Assembly: GCA_005883255.1 (NCBI GenBank)
Contig: VAXS01000011.1
Span: forward strand, 1 to 7,708
Origin: Actinomycetota bacterium
GTDB lineage: Bacteria; Actinomycetota; Thermoleophilia; Solirubrobacterales; Solirubrobacteraceae
DNA length: 7,708 bases
Direction of reading: 5' to 3'
In this document: positions 1-5,736 of the stretch, piece by piece
Position numbering within the stretch: position 1 is the stretch's first letter
Layout: each line of letters opens with the position of its first letter
Program-made: the position numbers and the translations under genes
The notes under the pieces: model-generated
Seen by the model: only the letters and a program-made list of their open reading frames with translations
Database searches by the model: none
What the model was told of the DNA's origin: nothing

Positions 1-1370
1 AGCTGACCCTGGACGATCTGGTCGCCGGCCTGCGGCGCCACGTTGTACTCCCAGTGGTCCGACCCCCAGGCCAGCGTGACCGGGTAGGCCCAGCTCGGAT
101 AGAAGTAGGCCAGGTCGTCCTGCCCCTTGGACAGCGCCACCACCTCGTCGGCGCCGGCGGTGTCGCGGGCGATCGTGGCCCGCACCTCCGGGAAGGGCTC
201 GCCGGGCATCGACAGGTAGAGCAGGCCACCGATCCGCAGCGCGGTCACCGGCGTGCCGATCACGGTGCCGGTGAGGTAGGGCGGCTGGTCGGAGCGGTCG
301 ATCGGATAGATCCCGGTGGCCTGGGCCACCTGCTGTCGCTGGGCGTCGGAGCCGTGCCAGGCCGCGTTCATCGCCAGCAGCGCCGCGTTGGTGCCCGGGA
401 TGTCCACGATCCGGTCCACGCCATCGAGCCGGTCGCTCGTCACCCACGCCGCGTGCGGCAGCGCCTCGGCGATGACGTTCGCCACCGCCCGGCCGTACCA
501 GGCCGCCTCGTCCGGATTCGTGGTCTGGACCGGCGCCTCCTGGCGGCCCACCGTCGCCGGCGAGCCGATCGACACGCCGCCCAGCGCGGCGTCCAGCCGC
601 GAGCGCGCCTCGCCCAGGTAGTCGTCGCTGAGCACGTGGAGCCGGGCACCGTTGACGATGTCGGGATGGGCGGGGACGTTGAAGAAGGTGGCGATCGTGC
701 CGCCCGTGCACGGGTCCGCGGCGCGCAGCACGGACACCTGGTGGTCGGTGGACCACCCCGCGTACTCGCCGCCCTGGTTGAGGACGGTGTCGATCAGCTG
801 GGGGGCGTCGACGGTCGTCGCCTGCAGGTACGCCGGCCTGGCGTGGGCGGCGGCCTCGGTGAGCGCCTGGATCGCCCGCTGGTGGACCAGCTCCAGGTAG
901 GGCAGCGGGACCGGCCCCCACAGGCCCTCGAGCGTGGCCCCGGAGTGGGTGTACGACCCCTGGACGACGATGTCCTCGGGACCCATCCGCACGCCCTGGG
1001 CCTGGCTGATCGCCTCGGCGGCGCCGCGGCGAATCGCCGCCGTCCCGAACTGCGGCCCCTCCTGATAGCCGGGGAAGAACGCCTGCACGTCGGCCACCAC
1101 GAAGGCCACGGCTCGCGTGCCGTTGCTGACGTAGAGCGCGCGCACCTCGATCGGGTCGTTCACCGGGTCCCGCACCGTCGAGATGGGATCGCCGATGCCG
1201 AACCCGCCCGCGTAGATCGGCACGTTGGGCGCGATGCTCTCCCTGGCTGCTCCCACCTGGAACCGGGCCGGGGGCGCGGCCGCGGCGGTCGCGGCCGCCG
1301 GCAACAGGCCGAGCGGCACCAGCACGGCGACGAGCTTTGCGATGCGCGGCGAGCGGGCCCAGGGCCCCAT
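1..1370 (-). CDS. Neutral/alkaline ceramidase-like secreted protein (3' end beyond window)
   Basis: An open minus-strand frame runs from ATG at 1370 to the left edge (456 codons, no stop), so the C-terminus is missing. The N-terminus has basic residues (R6, R9, K12), a hydrophobic stretch at about 13-24 and an Ala-rich end, which reads as a Sec signal peptide; the product is probably exported. The mature part resembles the N-terminal domain of neutral/alkaline non-lysosomal ceramidases: FQVGAARESIAP at 37-48, a THSG motif at 141-144 that matches the family's zinc-binding THTHSGP, FFNVPAHPD at 229-237 matching the second His region, PGEPF at 389-393, and a downstream KGQDDLAYFYP segment at 415-425. 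Known members hydrolyse N-acyl-sphingosines. The catalytic GDVSPN motif is not seen; GRQEAP at 275-280 lies about where I would expect it, so ceramidase activity is doubtful and the substrate unknown. The start is supported by a strong GGGAGGTG Shine-Dalgarno. A GTG at 1375 is in another frame. Confidence 0.8.
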   Translation of the reverse strand, partial: MGPWARSPRIAKLVAVLVPLGLLPAAATAAAAPPARFQVGAARESIAPNVPIYAGGFGIGDPISTVRDPVNDPIEVRALYVSNGTRAVAFVVADVQAFFPGYQEGPQFGTAAIRRGAAEAISQAQGVRMGPEDIVVQGSYTHSGATLEGLWGPVPLPYLELVHQRAIQALTEAAAHARPAYLQATTVDAPQLIDTVLNQGGEYAGWSTDHQVSVLRAADPCTGGTIATFFNVPAHPDIVNGARLHVLSDDYLGEARSRLDAALGGVSIGSPATVGRQEAPVQTTNPDEAAWYGRAVANVIAEALPHAAWVTSDRLDGVDRIVDIPGTNAALLAMNAAWHGSDAQRQQVAQATGIYPIDRSDQPPYLTGTVIGTPVTALRIGGLLYLSMPGEPFPEVRATIARDTAGADEVVALSKGQDDLAYFYPSWAYPVTLAWGSDHWEYNVAPQAGDQIVQGQ

Positions 1371-1373
1371 GGC

Positions 1374-1381
1374 ACCTCCCC
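1374..1381 (-). promoter_or_regulatory. Strong Shine-Dalgarno for the ceramidase-like gene
   Basis: On the minus strand GGGGAGGT lies a few bases before the ATG at 1370 (GGAGG is followed by TGCC and then ATG). It is the best ribosome binding site in the window and fixes the start. Most operon genes here lack such a site, which suggests this gene is translated independently of the upstream SDR. Confidence 0.75.
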
Positions 1382-1390
1382 CGGGGCCGA

Positions 1391-1396
1391 ACGATA
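1391..1396 (-). promoter_or_regulatory. Possible -10 element (TATCGT) for the ceramidase-like gene
   Basis: The 56-nt gap 1371-1426 between the SDR stop and the ceramidase-like start holds a minus-strand TATCGT, which fits the TAnnnT -10 pattern. Transcription starting near 1384 would give a leader of about 14 nt containing the Shine-Dalgarno. No convincing TTGACA-like -35 is seen at 16-18 nt spacing. The gap also holds a GC palindrome (CCGGGCCCGG, 1400-1409) without a proper loop or T-run, so it is not a clear terminator. Weak evidence: an AT-containing hexamer in a GC-rich gap. Confidence 0.25.
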
Positions 1397-1426
1397 GCCG
1401 GGCCCGGGCTGGCGGCGCGACGGTTC

Positions 1427-2362
1427 CTAGCCGGCCGGCTGGGCGACGCCGCCGAAGTCGTAGCGCACGCCCGTGAGCTCCTCCGAGACCTGCCACAGCC
1501 GCGCCGCCGCCTCAGGATCGAGCGCGCGGCGGCTGGGGACTACGACGACGGGATGCCCGCGCGCCTCCCCGCGGCCGTCCGGGCCGATGTACAGCCCGCC
1601 GGTCACGTCCGGCGCGGTCGCGGCGTAGAGCAGCGGGAGCGCGCCCATCTCGGCGCTCTGCGCCACCAGCGCGTTGCTGACCCGCATCACCAGCCGCTCG
1701 TGCAGCGGCGGCGCGTTGAACTGGAGGTTCGTCGCCGCGTAGCCGGGGTGGGCGGCGACGCTCACCAGGTCGAGCCCCGCGTCGCGCGCCCGCCGGTCCA
1801 GCTCGAACATGAACAGCAGGTTGGCCAGCTTGGACTGGCCGTACGCGCGCCAGCGCCGGTAGCGGCGCTCGCCCTGGAGGTCGTCGAAGTCGATCCGCCC
1901 CGCCTTGTGGGCGTTGCTGCTCACGGTCACCACCCGGGCCCCCGGCCGGGCGCGCAGCGCGCCCAGCAGCAGGCCGGTGAGCGCGAAGTGCCCGAGGTGG
2001 TTGGTCCCCAGCTGGAGCTCGAAGCCGTCGGCCGTGCGCCGGCGGGGCGCGGCCATGACGCCCGCGTTGTTGACCAGGAGGTCCAGCCCGTCGCGCCGAG
2101 CGACGAAGCGCCGCGCGAAGTCCCGCACCGAGTCCAGGCTGGCCAGGTCGAGCGCCTCCACCTCCACCTGCGCCTCGGGAACGCCGGCCCGGATCTCCGC
2201 CGCCGCCGCCTCGCCCTTGGCGGTGTCGCGACTGGCGATCACCACCCGCGCGCCGGCCCGGGCCAGCTCGCGGGCCACGATCCGTCCCAGCCCGCTGTTG
2301 GCGCCGGTCACCACCGCCAGGCGCCCGGACTGGTCCGGGACGTCGTCAGCGGTCCACTTCAT
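1427..2362 (-). CDS. SDR family NAD(P)-dependent oxidoreductase
   Basis: A 311-aa short-chain dehydrogenase/reductase with a complete classical motif set: cofactor-binding TGANSGLG at 19-26, an SR pair at 44-45 after the second beta strand (hinting at NADP(H)), DL at 72-73, NNAGVM at 98-103, N120, S147/S148 and the catalytic Y173-x3-K177 (YGQSK), followed by [10 protein letters not shown]. The length and the post-Tyr region resemble the retinol dehydrogenase/WWOX/protochlorophyllide-reductase-like SDR branch, a common bacterial group whose substrates usually cannot be assigned. The frame is open further upstream (to 2410), but ATG 2362 is chosen because it overlaps the rsfS stop as ATGA and because typical homologs begin shortly before the TGANSG strand. 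This overlap implies translational coupling to rsfS. No separate Shine-Dalgarno is visible. The enzyme is probably cytosolic, since no signal peptide is seen. Confidence 0.9.
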   Translation of the reverse strand: MKWTADDVPDQSGRLAVVTGANSGLGRIVARELARAGARVVIASRDTAKGEAAAAEIRAGVPEAQVEVEALDLASLDSVRDFARRFVARRDGLDLLVNNAGVMAAPRRRTADGFELQLGTNHLGHFALTGLLLGALRARPGARVVTVSSNAHKAGRIDFDDLQGERRYRRWRAYGQSKLANLLFMFELDRRARDAGLDLVSVAAHPGYAATNLQFNAPPLHERLVMRVSNALVAQSAEMGALPLLYAATAPDVTGGLYIGPDGRGEARGHPVVVVPSRRALDPEAAARLWQVSEELTGVRYDFGGVAQPAG

Positions 2363-2721
2363 GCGCCGGTCGGGCTCGCGCTCGCCACCCGCGCCGGCAC
2401 CTCGCCCCACAGCTGCTCGAGGCGGTAGTAGTCCCGGGTCTCGGGCGTGAAGACGTGGACGATCACGTCCAGGTAGTCCATCAGGATCCAGCGCGCCTCT
2501 GGCAGCCCCTCGACCCGCCGGGGGAGCACGCCGTGGTCCTTCTTCATCCCCTCGTACACCCCGTCGTGGATCGCCTTGACCTGCCGCTCGCTGTTGCCCG
2601 AGCAGATCACGAAGTAGTCGGTGTAGCTCACCACGCCGCGCAGGTCGAGCTCGACGATGTCGCGGGCCTTCTTGTCGTCCGCGTAGGCGGCGATCGTGCT
2701 GGCCAGCTCGTCCGGGCTCAT
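2359..2721 (-). CDS. rsfS: Ribosomal silencing factor RsfS (Iojap family)
   Basis: A 120-aa protein of normal family length. The Iojap/RsfS core is clear: [13 protein letters not shown] at 17-29, [18 protein letters not shown] at 34-51, an EG...[14 protein letters not shown] block at 71-91, and [12 protein letters not shown] at 96-107. RsfS binds ribosomal protein uL14 on the large subunit and blocks subunit joining, lowering translation during starvation or stationary phase. The ATG at 2721 overlaps the nadD stop as ATGA, and its own TGA overlaps the next SDR start in the same way, so three cistrons are chained by 4-nt overlaps. The nadD-rsfS pairing is one of the most conserved gene neighbourhoods in bacteria, which supports both calls. 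The last dozen residues ([12 protein letters not shown]) are a low-complexity tail. Confidence 0.97.
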   Translation of the reverse strand: MSPDELASTIAAYADDKKARDIVELDLRGVVSYTDYFVICSGNSERQVKAIHDGVYEGMKKDHGVLPRRVEGLPEARWILMDYLDVIVHVFTPETRDYYRLEQLWGEVPARVASASPTGA

Positions 2722-3332
2722 GAGGCGGCCACCGGGCTCCGGTACAGGCCCCGCTCGCCGATGTAGGCGGCTACCTCGTCTGGCACCAGGTAGCGGATCG
2801 GGAGGCCGGCGGCCACGCGGCGGCGGATCAGGGACGAGGAGACGTCGATCCGCGGCATGTCCAGGAACACCACGGAGTCCCTACCCGCGAGCGACTCCAC
2901 CGCCCGTTCGATCTCGGCCCGGGCGGCCCCCTCCCGCTCAACCACGGCGAAGCGCGCCAGCGCCAGCACCCGCTCGGGCTCCCGCCAGGCCGGCAGGCTG
3001 GCCGCGATGTCCCCGCCGGCGATCCAGGTCAGCTCGTCCCCAGGGTGTCGCTCATGCAGCTGCGCGAGCGTATCGACCGTGTAAGACGGGCCGCCGCGCG
3101 CCACCTCCAGGTCCGAGACCTCCAGCCGCGCGTCCCTCCCCGCGGCCAGCCGGCACAGCTCCAGCCGCACCTCGGGGCCGGGCTCGTCGTCCAAGGGCTT
3201 GTGGGGCGGCGTCGCCGCCGGCATCAGGACCACGGCGTCCAGCTCGAGCTGGACGGTCGCTTCCTGGGCGCACACCAGGTGCGCGATGTGGGGTGGGTTG
3301 AACGTGCCTCCGAGGATCCCGATGCGGGCCAC
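2718..3332 (-). CDS. nadD: Nicotinate-nucleotide adenylyltransferase
   Basis: A 204-aa protein that transfers AMP from ATP to nicotinate mononucleotide, giving deamido-NAD in NAD synthesis. The nucleotidyltransferase signature [11 protein letters not shown] is at 8-18 with the two catalytic histidines H15 and H18. PAATPPHK at 38-45 and SYTVDTL at 83-89 are family-typical, [11 protein letters not shown] at 106-116 corresponds to the substrate-binding GaDxxxxxxxW segment, and SSSLIRRR at 165-172 matches the SSTxIR ATP-binding motif. The start is GTG at 3332, nine bases after the proA stop. A purine-rich GAAGGGGG at 3336-3343 overlaps the proA stop codon and serves as Shine-Dalgarno. The stop overlaps rsfS. 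Length is normal and the protein is cytosolic. Confidence 0.97.
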   Translation of the reverse strand: MARIGILGGTFNPPHIAHLVCAQEATVQLELDAVVLMPAATPPHKPLDDEPGPEVRLELCRLAAGRDARLEVSDLEVARGGPSYTVDTLAQLHERHPGDELTWIAGGDIAASLPAWREPERVLALARFAVVEREGAARAEIERAVESLAGRDSVVFLDMPRIDVSSSLIRRRVAAGLPIRYLVPDEVAAYIGERGLYRSPVAAS

Positions 3333-3335
3333 GAG

Positions 3336-3343
3336 CCCCCTTC
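3336..3343 (-). promoter_or_regulatory. Shine-Dalgarno for nadD overlapping the proA stop
   Basis: GAAGGGGG precedes the nadD GTG start by 3 nt and shares its first two bases with the proA TGA. It supports GTG 3332 as the real start and indicates that ribosomes ending proA can reinitiate on nadD. Confidence 0.55.
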
Positions 3344-4613
3344 AGGGACGGACCTGGCCGGACCCCTCGACCACGTACTTGTAGGTGCACAGCTCGCGCA
3401 TGCCGATCGGCCCGCGAGCGTGGAGCTTCTGGGTGGAGTTGCCGATCTCGGCGCCCATCCCGAACTCGAAGCCGTCGGTGAAGCGGGTGGAGGCGTTGAC
3501 GTACACGGCGGCGGCGTCCACGCCCCGCTCGAACGCCTGCGCGGACGCCACCGACGAGGTGACGATCGCCTCCGAGTGCCCCGAGCCGTGGCGGTTGACG
3601 TGCTCCACCGCGTCCTGCACCGAGTCCACCACCCCGACGGCCAGGATCATCGCCAGGAACTCGGTGTCCCAGTCCTCGTCCACGGCGTCCAGCAGCGAGT
3701 CGCCCAGGGCGCCCGCCGCCGCCTTGGCGCGGGCGTCGGCGCGCAGCTCGACGCCGGCCTCGCGGAGCGAGCCCAGCATCCGGGGCAGGAACGCGGGCGC
3801 GGCGTCGCGGTGCACCAGCAGCGTCTCGACGGAGTTGCACACGCCGGGGCGCTGCGTCTTGGCGTTGATCACGATGTCGTGGGCCATGTCGAAGTCGGCG
3901 CCGGCGTCCACGTACACGTGGCAGTTGCCGGAGGCGGCGTAGATCACGGGCACGGTCGCCACCTCCTCCAGGGCGGCCTTCAGCCCCTCGCCACCGCGGG
4001 GCACGATCAGGTCGACCACGCCGTCCTGGGTGGCCAGCTCGGCCATCTCCTCGCGCCCGCCGCCGGCCACCAGGCCGATGGCGCCCTCGGGGATCCCGGC
4101 CCCCAGCGCGGCCTCGGTGGCGATCGCGGCCAGCACGGCGTTGGACTGCGCCACCTGCGACGAGCCGCGCAGCACGATCGCGTTGCCCGACTTCAGGGCC
4201 AGCGCGGTGCAGTCGATGGTCACGTTCGGCCGGGCCTCGTAGATGACCGCCACCACGCCCAGGGGCACGCGCACCTTGCGCACGTCGAGGCCGTTGGGGA
4301 GCCGGAAGCCCTCGATCACCTCGCCCACCGGGTCGCGCAGCGCCACGATCGCGCGCACCCCCTCGGCGATGGCGGCCACGCGCGCGGGATCCAGGCGCAT
4401 CTTGTCGCGGAAGGCGGCGGACAGGTCGGCGTCCGCGGTGGCCTCCAGGTCGCGGGCGTTGGCGGCCAGGACCTCCTCCGCGCGGGCGTCGATGGCGGCG
4501 GCGATGGCCTCGAGCGCCCGGTCCTTGGTGCCGGTGTCGAGCTGGGACAGCGACCGCGACGCGCGCTGCGCGGCGCGGCAGACGTCGGCGACGGACTGGG
4601 CGGTGGTGACCAT
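3342..4613 (-). CDS. proA: Glutamate-5-semialdehyde dehydrogenase (gamma-glutamyl phosphate reductase)
   Basis: A 423-aa enzyme that reduces gamma-glutamyl phosphate with NADPH to glutamate-5-semialdehyde, the second step of proline synthesis. Family landmarks, in order, are RVPLGVVAVIYEARPNVTID at 115-134, the LKSGNAIVLRG cofactor region at 140-150, VPRGGEGL at 204-211, and the active-site block QRPGVCNSVETLLVH at 254-268 with catalytic C259. Length fits the family (about 415-430). The frame is open upstream to 4934, inside proB, but ATG 4613 gives the expected N-terminus; an in-frame GTG at 4619 is a possible alternative. It follows proB by 20 nt, the usual proBA order, and the two proteins act in sequence on a labile intermediate. 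No strong Shine-Dalgarno is visible. Confidence 0.96.
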   Translation of the reverse strand: MVTTAQSVADVCRAAQRASRSLSQLDTGTKDRALEAIAAAIDARAEEVLAANARDLEATADADLSAAFRDKMRLDPARVAAIAEGVRAIVALRDPVGEVIEGFRLPNGLDVRKVRVPLGVVAVIYEARPNVTIDCTALALKSGNAIVLRGSSQVAQSNAVLAAIATEAALGAGIPEGAIGLVAGGGREEMAELATQDGVVDLIVPRGGEGLKAALEEVATVPVIYAASGNCHVYVDAGADFDMAHDIVINAKTQRPGVCNSVETLLVHRDAAPAFLPRMLGSLREAGVELRADARAKAAAGALGDSLLDAVDEDWDTEFLAMILAVGVVDSVQDAVEHVNRHGSGHSEAIVTSSVASAQAFERGVDAAAVYVNASTRFTDGFEFGMGAEIGNSTQKLHARGPIGMRELCTYKYVVEGSGQVRP

Positions 4614-4633
4614 GCCCACAGGGTACCGACGGG

Positions 4634-5725
4634 CTACAGGAGGACGAAGTAGTCCCGGTGCACCGCCTCCTCGGTGGCCCGGGGGATGAGCTCGCGCACC
4701 TGCGCCGACTTCAAGCCCTTGATCCGCCGCAGCTCCGCGGCCGAGTAGTTGGCGATGCCCTTCCCGATCGCCCCGGCCCCGTCCACCACCTCGACGGCGT
4801 CGCCGGCGTCGAAGCTCCCCTCCACGTCGACGATCCCCACCGGGAGCAGGCTGGTCCCGCCCTCGCGCAGCGCACGGGCGGCGCCGGCGTCCACCACCAC
4901 GCGCCCCTGCGAGGGCTTCGCGTAGCGCAGCCACAGCTTGAAGCTGGAGTAGCGCGCCTCGCGCGGACGGAAGCGCGTGCCCGCCGGCTCGCCTGCCACC
5001 GCCGCCCGCAGCACGCCGGCGCGCAGGCCGCTGCCGATCACCGCCTCGATCCCGGCGGCGGTGGCCATCTCCGCCGACACCACCTTCGACCGCATGCCCC
5101 CGGACCCAAGCGTCGAGCCGGCGTGGCCGATCTCCAGCCCGTCCAGCGCCTCGAAGTCCGTGACCTCCCGGACCAGCTCGGCCCCGGGCGCGCGCCTCGG
5201 GTCGGCCGTGTGCAGGCCCTCGGTGTCGGTGAGCAGGACCAGGAGGTCGGCGCCGATCAGGACCGCCACCTGGGCGGCCAGGAAGTCGTTGTCGCCGAAC
5301 GAGATCTCGTCGGTGGTGGTGGTGTCGTTCTCGTTGACCACCGGGACCACCCGCCAGGCCAGCAGGCGCTGCAGCGTCTGGCGGGCGTTGAGGTAGTGCG
5401 TGCGCGCGCTCATGTCGAAGAACGTGAGCAGGACCTGCGCGCTGGCCACGCCCTGCTCGCGCAGCAGCTCGTCGTAGACCCGGTAGAGCTTGCCCTGACC
5501 CACCGCGCTCGCCGCCTGCAGCTCGTCCATGGCCCGGGGGCGCAACGGCAGGTCGAGCACCCGCATGCCGCGCGCGATCGCGCCGCTGGTCACCAGCACG
5601 ACGCGATGGCCGGCGCCGTGCAACTCCGCGGCCTCGGCGCAGACCGCGCGCAGGATGTCGTCGCGCAGCTCGCCGTCCTCGCGCGCGACGATGCTCGAGC
5701 CCAGCTTGACCACGACCGTCGACAT
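4634..5725 (-). CDS. proB: Glutamate 5-kinase with C-terminal PUA domain
   Basis: A 363-aa kinase that phosphorylates glutamate to gamma-glutamyl phosphate, the committed and proline-inhibited step of proline synthesis. The amino acid kinase domain (about 3-260) shows VVKLGSS at 5-11, VTSGAI at 45-50, AVGQGKL at 74-80, VNENDTT at 130-136, FGDND at 143-147 (substrate and feedback region), LTDTEGL at 165-171 and GSGGMRSK at 207-214. A PUA domain follows from about 277 (GRVVVDAGAARAL) to the end, as in full-length bacterial ProB. ATG 5725 gives the canonical N-terminus MSTVVVKLGSS, although the frame is open far upstream into obg. It starts 11 nt after the obg stop with no Shine-Dalgarno; the short gap reads CCTCCCCGGGC, so reinitiation after obg is likely. 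Confidence 0.97.
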   Translation of the reverse strand: MSTVVVKLGSSIVAREDGELRDDILRAVCAEAAELHGAGHRVVLVTSGAIARGMRVLDLPLRPRAMDELQAASAVGQGKLYRVYDELLREQGVASAQVLLTFFDMSARTHYLNARQTLQRLLAWRVVPVVNENDTTTTDEISFGDNDFLAAQVAVLIGADLLVLLTDTEGLHTADPRRAPGAELVREVTDFEALDGLEIGHAGSTLGSGGMRSKVVSAEMATAAGIEAVIGSGLRAGVLRAAVAGEPAGTRFRPREARYSSFKLWLRYAKPSQGRVVVDAGAARALREGGTSLLPVGIVDVEGSFDAGDAVEVVDGAGAIGKGIANYSAAELRRIKGLKSAQVRELIPRATEEAVHRDYFVLL

Positions 5726-5736
5726 GCCCGGGGAGG

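Noticed and set aside
54..1397. Long plus-strand open frame (447 codons) opposite the ceramidase-like gene
   Set aside because: Its translation is Arg/Gly/Val/His-rich low complexity with no family motif, while the minus strand gives clear ceramidase-family motifs. It is an antisense shadow of high-GC codon bias.
1398..1412. GC-rich palindrome in the gap before the ceramidase-like gene as a terminator
   Set aside because: The palindrome CCGGGCCCGG has no loop and no following T-run on the coding strand, so an intrinsic terminator is not supported.
3045..4652. Long plus-strand open frame (535 codons) opposite nadD and proA
   Set aside because: It spans antisense of two well-supported enzymes and their gap, and its composition is His/Gly/Val/Arg-rich without recognisable domains.
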